The translations under genes were made by a program, and so were the position numbers. Under the pieces are notes generated by a model. That model saw only the letters and a list, made by a program, of their open reading frames with translations. It had not been told where the DNA came from and ran no database searches. A stretch of 10,213 nucleotides of DNA. Origin: an uncultured Bacillota bacterium (GTDB lineage: Bacteria; Bacillota_I; Bacilli_A; RF39; UBA660). This document shows, piece by piece, positions 1 through 6,663 of the stretch. Numbering within the stretch: position 1 is the first letter of the stretch; every line of letters starts with the position of its first letter. The DNA is taken from the NCBI GenBank assembly GCA_905200435.1, contig CAJKKJ010000009.1, forward strand, positions 1-10,213. The letters are read 5' to 3'.

Positions 1-258
1 CAATCCCTCACCAGTAGAAGCTCCTTTTACTAATCCAGCAATATCTGTAAACTCTAAAGAAGTAGGAACTAAAGATTTAGGATTATACATCTCATTTAAA
101 AAATCCAATCTCTTATCAGGTACAGCAACCATACCTACATTTGGTTCTATTGTTGCAAACGGATAATTCGCAGCAAGTATATTATTACTTGTTAAAGCAT
201 TAAATAAAGTAGATTTACCAACATTAGGTAATCCAACAATTCCAACAGTTAAACCCAT
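1..258 (-). CDS. ychF: Ribosome-binding ATPase YchF (N-terminal part, runs off window)
   Basis: First 86 codons of YchF/EngD, an Obg-related P-loop NTPase that prefers ATP, binds ribosomes and takes part in translation and stress control. Visible motifs are the P-loop GLPNVGKST at residues 9-17, the following FNALT, the stretch [12 protein letters not shown] at 31-42, and [10 protein letters not shown], the family form of G3, near 73-82. The protein starts MGLTVGIVG, as YchF proteins do, and the start is backed by a strong Shine-Dalgarno AAAGGGTGAT four bases upstream. Residue 35 is Ala where E. coli and B. subtilis YchF have Cys. It is transcribed alone: its own promoter and the terminator of the preceding operon lie just upstream. 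The C-terminal helical and TGS domains are outside the window. Family assignment is firm. Confidence 0.96.
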   Translation of the reverse strand, partial: MGLTVGIVGLPNVGKSTLFNALTSNNILAANYPFATIEPNVGMVAVPDKRLDFLNEMYNPKSLVPTSLEFTDIAGLVKGASTGEGL

Positions 259-285
259 TAAAATCACCCTTTCAAACTAATTGAT

Positions 286-314
286 ATTATACACTAATTT
301 CATAAAATAGTACA
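286..314 (-). promoter_or_regulatory. Candidate sigma-A promoter of ychF
   Basis: A perfect -10 TATAAT lies at 291-286 on the minus strand. With a 17-base spacer the -35 position (314-309) reads TGTACT, only 3 of 6 matches to TTGACA. It sits between the terminator of the upstream operon and the ychF start, which is where a promoter is needed. The -10 is convincing and the -35 is weak. Confidence 0.55.
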
Positions 315-334
315 TATCAAAATTTTATAAACTT

Positions 335-358
335 AAAAAACAGATATAAAATCTGTTT
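335..358 (-). terminator. Rho-independent terminator after the parA-parB-DUF951-abgT operon
   Basis: On the minus strand an 8-base perfect stem AAACAGAT / ATCTGTTT with a 5-base loop (TTTAT) continues into a run of T (340-335). It begins right after the stop codon of the AbgT-family gene. The stem has few G:C pairs, but position, symmetry and T tail fit an intrinsic terminator in an AT-rich genome. Confidence 0.75.
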
Positions 359-1861
359 CTACATTGTTAAACTAATACCTATACCAAGTGGTAAACCAAT
401 AACATACCAACCAACTAAAATTAAAATCCATGTAACAATAAGTAATAAAATAGGTACTATTATACTCTTTATTGTTCCAAAAATTGTAATCTTTTTATTT
501 TCATTATATTTTTCCAAATAACCTAGAAAAACAATAAAATATCCAAATATAGGTGTAATAGCTTTACCAACACCATCAGCAGCAGTAAAAATAAACTGTG
601 TAAAAGATGGTACTATATTACTCTTCATAAAAAGAGGAACAATAGTTGGTGCACATATAGACCATTTACTAATCGCACTCGGCATAACAAGTGTCATAAT
701 AACTATTATCAAAAAGAAAGTAACTATTAAAGGGACACCCGAAAATTCAATTAAACCTAATAAATTAGACAAATTAGTTGCAATAACAACATCTAAATTA
801 GTCCATTCAAGTATTCCAATCAATTGAGAAGTAAAGAACATTAAAATAAATACATAACCTAACTTTTCAAATGAAGAAGAAATACCAACACTATATTCAG
901 TTGTATTTTTAACATTTTTTGAAATATCACCATATACATAACCACATATTAACATGATTAAAATAAAGATATATAAAAATCCTGCATAAAATGGTGATGA
1001 TTGACTAAATAATTTACTAACATAATTTTCGCCAGCATTATCAAGTAAAAATCCTAAAGGTTTTACAGGAATAATACCTAATATAACAACTAATAAAAGA
1101 GCAAGAAATGTAATTAAAGTAATAGTATTAGCTCTCCTATCAACAATTAATTCATCATCTTCATAAATATTCTTTTTAAAATTAACAGCAACATATTTTT
1201 CAATAACAACTGTTCCAACTAAACTAATTAATAAAGTACTGAATAACATAATATAAAGATTAGACCACATATTATATTTATTGCTAAGTTTAAATGAAGC
1301 ATTAACAGCATCAAGTGTTAATACACTCAAATCATAATCATTTGCATTTATAAGTATTCCTGTACCATATCCCATACAAATACCTAAAAATGCTGTAATA
1401 ACACCAACCATTGAGTTTTTATTGGTATATTTATACATAATACCCGCAAGTGGGATTAAAATAACAAAACTATATTCTCCTATTACAGATGATATAACAC
1501 CTAAAAAGAAAACTATAAATGTAATTACCGGTGATTTTAATTTTTTCAAAGGAGTAAATAAAGCTTTAAACAATCCTGACCTTTCACCAATACCTATACC
1601 TATTAAAGAAATAATAAGTAAAAATAATGGATTAAATAATTTAAAATTAGTAACTACACTTGTTAAAATATATTTAAACCCAGATGGCGTGAATATATTT
1701 TGTACAGAAACTAAAGAAGTAGTTAACGTACCATTTATTATTTCTGTTTTTTCACCCTGAAATTCTAGTATCGAACAAATAGAACTAAGAGCAATAACAA
1801 CCACTGTTAAAATCAAAATAACAACAACTGGCCCTATTCCCTTTGCATTTTTCTTAAACAT
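359..1861 (-). CDS. AbgT-family membrane transporter
   Basis: A 500-residue polytopic membrane protein, close to the usual AbgT length (E. coli AbgT is about 508). AbgT members import p-aminobenzoyl-glutamate or export sulfonamide-type antimetabolites. Landmarks: a first membrane helix at about 10-32, then an external segment; GIGIGERSG at 88-96 (family GIGLAEKSG); a hairpin region around ILIPLAGIMY at 134-143; SAISKW at 395-400 followed by APTIVPLFM at 404-412, matching the family SASAKWxxxAPxxVPxFM; and AITPIFGYF at 434-442. About a dozen hydrophobic segments are visible. The family YRxGDS motif reads FTAADG here (425-430), so this is a divergent member and substrate is uncertain. Start is set by AGGAGG at 1872-1867, five bases upstream and overlapping the stop of DUF951, so the two genes are cotranscribed. 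No AbgA/AbgB hydrolase gene is nearby. Confidence 0.8.
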   Translation of the reverse strand: MFKKNAKGIGPVVVILILTVVVIALSSICSILEFQGEKTEIINGTLTTSLVSVQNIFTPSGFKYILTSVVTNFKLFNPLFLLIISLIGIGIGERSGLFKALFTPLKKLKSPVITFIVFFLGVISSVIGEYSFVILIPLAGIMYKYTNKNSMVGVITAFLGICMGYGTGILINANDYDLSVLTLDAVNASFKLSNKYNMWSNLYIMLFSTLLISLVGTVVIEKYVAVNFKKNIYEDDELIVDRRANTITLITFLALLLVVILGIIPVKPLGFLLDNAGENYVSKLFSQSSPFYAGFLYIFILIMLICGYVYGDISKNVKNTTEYSVGISSSFEKLGYVFILMFFTSQLIGILEWTNLDVVIATNLSNLLGLIEFSGVPLIVTFFLIIVIMTLVMPSAISKWSICAPTIVPLFMKSNIVPSFTQFIFTAADGVGKAITPIFGYFIVFLGYLEKYNENKKITIFGTIKSIIVPILLLIVTWILILVGWYVIGLPLGIGISLTM

Positions 1862-1870
1862 CTTCGCCTC

Positions 1871-2065
1871 CTAATAAGACTCTATTTTTTTTATTCTTTT
1901 ATTAAAATCAATCCTAGGAAGCATTACTAAATGGCCACATTCTAAACACTTAATTTTTATATCAGCGCCCATTCTAACAACTTCAAATCTATTGCCACCA
2001 CAAGGATGATTTTTTTTCATAATTACAATACTACCTAATTTATATTCTTTCATAACATCACTCAT
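1871..2065 (-). CDS. DUF951 family small protein (YyzM-like)
   Basis: A 64-residue protein of the DUF951 family, widespread in Firmicutes and commonly found beside parB and ychF. The function is not established. Hallmarks seen: KLGSIVIMKKNHPCGGNRF (9-27), RMGADIKIKC (31-40), CxxCGH (40-45) and a basic C-terminus. H20, C22, C40 and C43 could bind a metal or make a small zinc-ribbon-like fold; this is inference. Two starts are possible: Met1, overlapping parB by 8 bases, or Met5 (start at 2053), which lies 4 bases after the parB TGA and has GTGAT just upstream. Neither has a strong Shine-Dalgarno, so translation is probably coupled to parB. It precedes the AbgT-family gene by 9 bases. Confidence 0.88.
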   Translation of the reverse strand: MSDVMKEYKLGSIVIMKKNHPCGGNRFEVVRMGADIKIKCLECGHLVMLPRIDFNKRIKKIESY

Positions 2066-2936
2066 TATATTTAATTATTTCTAATATTCTATTTAAGTCT
2101 GCCACATTGTTAAATTTGATTTCTATTTTGTTATCACGAATTTTTACTTTTGTATCAAACTTTTCCATTAAATTATTTTCAATATCACGAAGATTAGGAT
2201 CAACACATTTTACATGTCTTTCAATTTTTACTTTTCTTTCAAAACTATCATCGATCATTCTTTCTAAATCACGAACACTTAAATCTTCATCTACAACTTT
2301 ATTTGCAAGTTCAACAATCTTCTTATTATCTTCTAGTTTACTTAAAATTCTAGCATGTCCCATAGACAATTTGCCAAATTTTAATAATGATTGGACTTCA
2401 TCTGGTAATCTTAAAATACCTAAAATATTAGTAACATAACTTCTACTTTTTCCGACTTTAGCAGATAATTCTTCTTGAGTTAAAGATAATCTTTCAAGCA
2501 TTAATTTATAAGCTTTAGCTTCTTCTATTATATTTAAATTTTCTCTTTGTAAGTTTTCAAGTAAAGCTATACTCATCATTTGATCATCTGTAAAAGTCCT
2601 TATAATTGCTGGTATTGTTTTAAGTCCCGCCATACGACTAGCACGAACTCTTCTTTCACCAGCTATTATTTCATAGCCTTTAATACTCTTTTTAACTATA
2701 ATGGGTTGAAATACACCATTTTCTTTTATTGAAGCAGCTAAATCTTTTAAAGCATCTTCATTAAAATTGATACGTGGTTGATATGGATTTGGTCTTAATT
2801 CATCCAAATTAATATCTACAATTTCTTCACTTGGTGTTGATTCATATATTTTTTTCTCAAAAGAAGCAATATCTATATTATCGCCATTAAATAATTGCTC
2901 TAATCCCATTCCTAAAGCTTTTTTCTTAGTTTCCAT
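2058..2936 (-). CDS. parB: Chromosome partitioning protein ParB / Spo0J
   Basis: ParB is a CTP-dependent DNA clamp that loads at parS sites near the origin, spreads, recruits SMC and stimulates ParA. The 292 residues show the usual order: an N-terminal tail with KKALGMGLEQLFN (5-17), which in this family contacts ParA; the ParB/Srx CTPase domain with LRPNPYQPR (47-55), GVFQPI (74-79) and GERRVRASR (93-101, the arginine-rich box); ENLQRENLNIIEEA (127-140); a helix-turn-helix LTQEELSAKVGKSRSYV (152-168) for parS; and a C-terminal dimer domain. Length matches B. subtilis Spo0J (282). The start overlaps the end of parA by 11 bases and has AAGGAAGTGAT upstream, so both are co-translated. No key residue appears missing. 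Confidence 0.97.
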   Translation of the reverse strand: METKKKALGMGLEQLFNGDNIDIASFEKKIYESTPSEEIVDINLDELRPNPYQPRINFNEDALKDLAASIKENGVFQPIIVKKSIKGYEIIAGERRVRASRMAGLKTIPAIIRTFTDDQMMSIALLENLQRENLNIIEEAKAYKLMLERLSLTQEELSAKVGKSRSYVTNILGILRLPDEVQSLLKFGKLSMGHARILSKLEDNKKIVELANKVVDEDLSVRDLERMIDDSFERKVKIERHVKCVDPNLRDIENNLMEKFDTKVKIRDNKIEIKFNNVADLNRILEIIKYNE

Positions 2937-3711
2937 TCTTACTAATCACTTCCTTAGCTAAATTTATATAAGCTTCTGTTCCTCTACTTTGAAAATCATA
3001 TGCTAGTATTGGTTTGCCATGGCTTGGTGCTTCAGACAATCTTACTAGTCTAGGAATAATAGTTTCATAAACTTTCTCTTTAAAATAACTTTTAACTTCT
3101 TCAACTACTTCTAAACCTAAATTTGTTCTACTATCTAGCATAGTAAGTAAAACACCTTCTATTTCTAGTTTTGGGTTTATATCTCTTTGAGCTAGTACAA
3201 TTGTATTTAGAAGTTGCATTATTCCTTCTAGTGCAAAGAATTCACATTGTACCGGAATAATAACTGAATCTGATGCCATCAAAGCATTTAATGTTAAAAG
3301 TTCTAGCGAAGGTGGACAATCAATTATAATGTAATCAAATTTATCTTTTGCTTGATCTAAATATTTCTTTAGTTGAGCATTTTTCACGAATGTTGGATCA
3401 AGTCTACTTTTTTCCATTAATTCAAAATTGACACCTGCCAAGTTTATATATGATGGTATTATATACAAATTTTGAAATTTAGTTTTTATAATAACATCTT
3501 TTAATTCACATTTATCAGTTAATAATTCATAAATACTGTTTTCAAAATTAGATTTATGAATTCCAAGTCCAGTAGATGAATTACCTTGCGGGTCCAAATC
3601 TACAAGTAAGACCTTCTTTTTTAAATAACCTAGTGAAGCAGCTAGATTTATACTAGTTGTTGTTTTACCAACTCCACCTTTTTGATTAACTAATGCAATA
3701 ATTTTTCCCAT
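2926..3711 (-). CDS. parA: Chromosome partitioning ATPase ParA / Soj
   Basis: ParA/Soj is a deviant Walker ATPase that dimerises with ATP on the nucleoid, is switched off by ParB, and in Bacillus also regulates DnaA at the origin. With the start used here (261 residues) it opens MGKIIALVNQKGGVGKTTT, just like B. subtilis Soj, with K11, G12 and K16 at the same numbers; LLVDLDPQGN (35-44) is the A' motif and IIIDCPPS (128-135) Walker B. VIIPVQCEFFALEG (150-163) and the C-terminal RLSEAPSHGKPI (224-235) are typical. An in-frame ATG four codons earlier (3723) would give 265 residues, but it has no Shine-Dalgarno and would lie only about 12 bases after the predicted transcription start, whereas GGTGAT sits 4 bases before the chosen ATG. 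It leads the par operon. Confidence 0.97.
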   Translation of the reverse strand: MGKIIALVNQKGGVGKTTTSINLAASLGYLKKKVLLVDLDPQGNSSTGLGIHKSNFENSIYELLTDKCELKDVIIKTKFQNLYIIPSYINLAGVNFELMEKSRLDPTFVKNAQLKKYLDQAKDKFDYIIIDCPPSLELLTLNALMASDSVIIPVQCEFFALEGIMQLLNTIVLAQRDINPKLEIEGVLLTMLDSRTNLGLEVVEEVKSYFKEKVYETIIPRLVRLSEAPSHGKPILAYDFQSRGTEAYINLAKEVISKNGN

Positions 3712-3715
3712 GTAC

Positions 3716-3721
3716 ATCACC
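3716..3721 (-). promoter_or_regulatory. Ribosome binding site GGTGAT that sets the parA start
   Basis: GGTGAT pairs with the AUCACC part of the 16S 3' end and lies 4 bases before the ATG at 3711. It overlaps the alternative upstream ATG at 3723, so it can serve only the shorter form. This is the main reason for choosing the 261-residue ParA. Confidence 0.6.
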
Positions 3722-3741
3722 ATTTCTATTCATACATATAT

Positions 3742-3770
3742 ATGATACCATATTTTTAATTTTTTTACGA
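3742..3770 (-). promoter_or_regulatory. Candidate extended -10 promoter of the par operon
   Basis: On the minus strand TGGTATCAT (3750-3742) is an extended -10 (TG-N-TATNAT). The -35 position at 17 bases (3770-3765) reads TCGTAA, a weak match, as is common for extended -10 promoters. Transcription would begin near 3735, giving a leader of about 24 bases before the preferred parA ATG. The surrounding A/T tracts could act as an UP-like element. Confidence 0.55.
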
Positions 3771-3822
3771 TAGTTTTATTTAATATTTTTTGACTTTTAT
3801 TTACTTTATATTTTTAAAGGGT

Positions 3823-3903
3823 TTACATTATGTATTTTTTCTTCTTATTTGATAAATTTATATTCATCTTAGAACACATTATTTTATAACATTCAAAAGT
3901 CAT
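3823..3903 (-). CDS. Possible 26-residue small ORF after gmk
   Basis: A short ORF starting ATG at 3903 and ending TAA at 3823-3825, encoding MTFECYKIMCSKMNINLSNK and six more residues (KKKYIM). It begins 6 bases after the gmk stop, and TTAGGAAAAT overlapping that stop forms a fair Shine-Dalgarno, the same stop/SD overlap used by the AbgT-family gene. The peptide has two Cys (5 and 10) and a Lys-rich end, no membrane segment, and no family I recognise. In DNA this AT-rich an ORF of this length easily arises by chance. rpoZ, which often follows gmk in Firmicutes, is not here and this ORF does not resemble it. Confidence 0.2.
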   Translation of the reverse strand: MTFECYKIMCSKMNINLSNKKKKYIM

Positions 3904-3909
3904 ATTTTC

Positions 3910-4557
3910 CTAAATTTTATCTATTAAATTCTCATGTAATACTTCTTCTATATTACTTAAATTTGTTTCTTCTATTCTATCTACTCTACATCTTTCAGAT
4001 AGCATAATTGATTTCATTTTTAAAGCAGCATCTTCTAAAACATCATTAACAATTACATAGTTATATTTTGACATTTCATTTATTTCTTTGTAGGCCATTT
4101 TAAATCTTTCTAATATCTTTTCTGGACTTTCAGTACCTCTTTTAACAAGTCTATTTTTTAATTCTTCCATACTTGGTGGCAAAATAAATATAAAAGTAGC
4201 ATCTGGATATATTTTTTTAACTTTTAAAGCCCCTTGTACTTCAATAACTAAAACAACATCCTTTCCTTCATTTAATTTTTCCTCTATTTTATATAAAGGT
4301 GTACCATAATAATTGTTATTATAAGTAGCATACTCTAAAAATTCATTGTTTTTAATTCTATTTTCAAATTCATCTTTAGTTAAATAAAAATAATTAACTC
4401 CTTCTTCTTCACCTTTTCTAATTTCCCTTGATGTACACGAAATAGAAATCCACATATTAGGGCTAGTTTCTTTTACTAAATTACATACACTATCTTTTCC
4501 TGCACCAGATGGTCCAGAAACAACTATTAATAATCCTCTTTTTTTTAGTTTAATCAT
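3910..4557 (-). CDS. gmk: Guanylate kinase
   Basis: Cytosolic kinase converting GMP plus ATP to GDP plus ADP, essential for GTP and dGTP supply and for recycling nucleotides of the (p)ppGpp pathway. The 215 residues carry the P-loop SGPSGAGKDS (14-23), the GMP-binding part SCTSREIRKGE (40-50) and VNYFYLTKDEF (54-64), YGTPL (84-88), VIEVQGA (104-110) and the lid KRGTESPEKILERF (139-152). The position after the P-loop Lys is Asp22, where Gmk usually has Ser or Gly; GKDS is also seen in the related ribosyl bisphosphokinase PhnN, but length and the GMP site favour Gmk. The start has AAAGGA 6 bases upstream. It seems to be its own transcription unit, between a terminator-like structure and the par promoter. 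Confidence 0.95.
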   Translation of the reverse strand: MIKLKKRGLLIVVSGPSGAGKDSVCNLVKETSPNMWISISCTSREIRKGEEEGVNYFYLTKDEFENRIKNNEFLEYATYNNNYYGTPLYKIEEKLNEGKDVVLVIEVQGALKVKKIYPDATFIFILPPSMEELKNRLVKRGTESPEKILERFKMAYKEINEMSKYNYVIVNDVLEDAALKMKSIMLSERCRVDRIEETNLSNIEEVLHENLIDKI

Positions 4558-4578
4558 AATAAATCCTTTCTTTTTAAT

Positions 4579-4607
4579 ATTGTATCAAATAAATCATTAA
4601 AAATAAA
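4579..4607 (-). promoter_or_regulatory. Candidate gmk promoter
   Basis: A -10-like TACAAT at 4584-4579 on the minus strand, about 22 bases before the gmk start codon, with a poor -35 (TTTATT at 4607-4602, 17-base spacer). It lies just downstream of the hairpins that follow ftsH, which fits a separate promoter. The match is weak and any AT-rich spacer could give it by chance. Confidence 0.35.
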
Positions 4608-4650
4608 TAAAAAGTACTCAAAAATACTTTTTCTAGTCAAACTAGAAAAA
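4600..4650 (-). terminator. Hairpin pair between ftsH and gmk, probable terminator
   Basis: On the minus strand the first hairpin is TTTTTCTAG / CTAGAAAAA (9 pairs, loop TTTGA, 4650-4628). The second is AAAAAGTA / TACTTTTT (8 pairs, 8-base loop, 4632-4609), followed by ATTTATTTTT. The five A of 4632-4628 belong to both stems, so the two cannot form fully at once. The second hairpin plus T-rich tail looks like an intrinsic terminator for the ftsH operon. Stems hold only two G:C pairs each, so strength is uncertain. Confidence 0.55.
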
Positions 4651-4686
4651 CTTGCAAACATTGACATTTTTTTATAAAAAAAGACA

Positions 4687-6663
4687 CTATTTACTAGCAT
4701 CTTTTAATTCTTTAATAATATCTTCTTTTTTAGTAGCACTAATACTAATATTATTTTCTTCTGCATACTTTTTAAGTTCAGCAATTGTCATATCCTCAAA
4801 TGAAATATCATCATCTTTTGGTAAAGCACCTGTTTTAACTAAACTATCAATTTCTTCTTTAGTTAACGTTTCTTTTTCAATTAAAGTTTTAGCAATTAAT
4901 TCAAGTAAATCCATATTATCTTTAATTATCTTTTCAGTAACTTTATATTGTTCATTGATAATTCTTCTCATCTCTTCATCAATCTGAAAAGCAATCTGGC
5001 CACTAAAATTGCGACTCTTATTATAATCTCTACCTAAGAAAACACTACCCTCACTTTGTTGTTCAAATTGAACAGGACCTAAACTACTCATACCATATTC
5101 AGTAACCATAGCACGAGCAATCTTAGTTGCTTTTTCAAAATCATTATGGGCACCAGTTGTCATCTCACCAAACTTAAGTACTTCAGCAACACGACCACCA
5201 AGTAAACCGCTAATAGTTTCTAAAAGTTCCTTCTTAGTTGACAAATATGTTTCTTCCTTAGGAAGCATTAAATTATAACCACCAGCTTGACCACGAGGAA
5301 TAATTGTAATCTTTTGAACATCATGGGCACCATCAAGCTTAATACCTACAACAGCATGACCAGCTTCATGATAAGCAACAACCTCTTTTTCATGTTCAGT
5401 ATATTTATGAGTAACCTTAGCAGGTCCCATTAAAACTCTATCTTGGGCTTCATCAATTTCAGCCATAGAAATTTTATCTTTGTTTCTTCTAACAGCAAGT
5501 AAAGCAGCTTCATTAAGTAAGTTCTCAAGATCAGCACCGCTAAATCCAGCAGTTCTCTTAGCTAAATTAGCAAGATTAACACCTCTATTAAAGAATTTAC
5601 CTTTAGCATGAACAGCAAGTATTTCTTCCCTACCTTTAATATCAGGTAAATTAACAGTAATCTGTCTATCAAATCTACCAGGTCTTAAAAGAGCAGGATC
5701 AAGAACATCAGGTCTATTAGTAGCAGCAAGAATAATAATACCCTCATTTGCACCAAAACCATCCATTTCAGTTAATAGCTGATTCAATGTTTGCTCTCTT
5801 TCATCATGGCCACCACCAAGACCAGCGCCTCTTTGACGACCAACAGCATCAATTTCATCAATAAATATTAAGCAAGGAGCATTATGCTTAGCTTGTCTAA
5901 ACATATCACGAACACGCGATGCACCAATACCAACGAAAAGTTCAACAAAGTCAGATCCACTTATAAAATAGAATGGAACATTTGCTTCTCCTGCAACAGC
6001 TCTAGCAAGTAAAGTCTTACCTGTACCAGGAGGACCTACTAATAAAACACCCTTAGGTATTCTAGCACCCATTTTTTGGAATTTTTTAGGTTCCTTTAAG
6101 AAATCAATTAATTCTTGGACTTCTTCTTTTTCTTCATCCAAACCAGCAACATCTTTAAAAGTTACTTTATTTCCCCCATCACTTAAACGAGCTCTACTAC
6201 GTCCAAAATCCATTGATTTATTTGCGCTACCCATTTGTTTTGATAAAAAGACAAATATAACAACACCAAAAACTAAAAACGGTAATATATTTACAATAAA
6301 ATATAAAACAGTACTAGATCCTGGATCACGCAATGCTTTAACAGTAAAACCATATTCATCAGCAAGTTCATATATTTTTCCGACAACAGCATCTGAATTA
6401 GTAATTGAAAAAGCAAAAGATTCTTTTTCACCATAACTATTTAGTTTACCAGTAATAGTATAAATACCAGCTGAACTATTAGAAGTTATATCTATATATT
6501 TAATTTGATTAGCTTTATCTTCACTTTGAACATAACTTAAAAATTGTTCATAAGTAATTTCATGGGTTTTATAACCTGTACCATTTAAAAAAGCAAGTAC
6601 AAGCATAACAACCAAAAAGAAAGCCATATAAGGTACTAACCCTTTTTTAACATTATTTTTCAT
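4687..6663 (-). CDS. ftsH: ATP-dependent zinc metalloprotease FtsH
   Basis: Membrane-anchored AAA+ protease that extracts and degrades misfolded membrane proteins and selected regulators as a hexamer. The 658 residues run: first membrane helix (about 10-27), external domain (about 30-115), second membrane helix (about 118-140), AAA domain with Walker A GPPGTGKT (210-217), pore motif FVG (243-245), Walker B IFIDEID (266-272), second region of homology with R327 and R330, then the protease domain with HEAGH (432-436, zinc ligands H432 and H436, catalytic E433) and the third ligand D508 in TTGAHND. All key residues are present. After the usual end, residues about 624-656 form an added helix-strand-helix resembling HeH/Rho-N modules. 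The start overlaps tilS by 11 bases and has GGAGG 6 bases upstream. It ends the rsmA-AGCS-ung-tilS-ftsH operon. Confidence 0.98.
   Translation of the reverse strand: MKNNVKKGLVPYMAFFLVVMLVLAFLNGTGYKTHEITYEQFLSYVQSEDKANQIKYIDITSNSSAGIYTITGKLNSYGEKESFAFSITNSDAVVGKIYELADEYGFTVKALRDPGSSTVLYFIVNILPFLVFGVVIFVFLSKQMGSANKSMDFGRSRARLSDGGNKVTFKDVAGLDEEKEEVQELIDFLKEPKKFQKMGARIPKGVLLVGPPGTGKTLLARAVAGEANVPFYFISGSDFVELFVGIGASRVRDMFRQAKHNAPCLIFIDEIDAVGRQRGAGLGGGHDEREQTLNQLLTEMDGFGANEGIIILAATNRPDVLDPALLRPGRFDRQITVNLPDIKGREEILAVHAKGKFFNRGVNLANLAKRTAGFSGADLENLLNEAALLAVRRNKDKISMAEIDEAQDRVLMGPAKVTHKYTEHEKEVVAYHEAGHAVVGIKLDGAHDVQKITIIPRGQAGGYNLMLPKEETYLSTKKELLETISGLLGGRVAEVLKFGEMTTGAHNDFEKATKIARAMVTEYGMSSLGPVQFEQQSEGSVFLGRDYNKSRNFSGQIAFQIDEEMRRIINEQYKVTEKIIKDNMDLLELIAKTLIEKETLTKEEIDSLVKTGALPKDDDISFEDMTIAELKKYAEENNISISATKKEDIIKELKDASK

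Noticed and set aside
1422..1760. Plus-strand ORF of 112 codons opposite the AbgT-family gene
   Set aside because: Antisense reading of a membrane protein gene with no recognisable domain.
2107..2439. Plus-strand ORF of 110 codons opposite parB
   Set aside because: A shadow of parB; low-complexity Ser/Leu composition and no Shine-Dalgarno.
3712..3723. parA start at the upstream ATG (3723)
   Set aside because: No Shine-Dalgarno, very short leader after the predicted promoter, and Soj proteins begin MGKIIA at the next in-frame ATG site chosen here.
3830..3889. Plus-strand 19-codon hydrophobic ORF (MYFFFLFDKFIFILEHIIL) with AAAGGG upstream, toxin-like at first sight
   Set aside because: Its Phe-rich content follows from T tracts, it is antisense to the other small ORF, and no good promoter or antitoxin RNA is visible.
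4667..4681. T7-ATA-A7-type palindrome just after ftsH
   Set aside because: Pure A/T self-complementarity without G:C pairs; expected by chance in such DNA and weaker than the hairpins beside it.
4652..4987. Plus-strand ORF of 111 codons opposite the end of ftsH
   Set aside because: A shadow of ftsH: Ser/Leu/Ile-rich reading of the complement, with no family resemblance.
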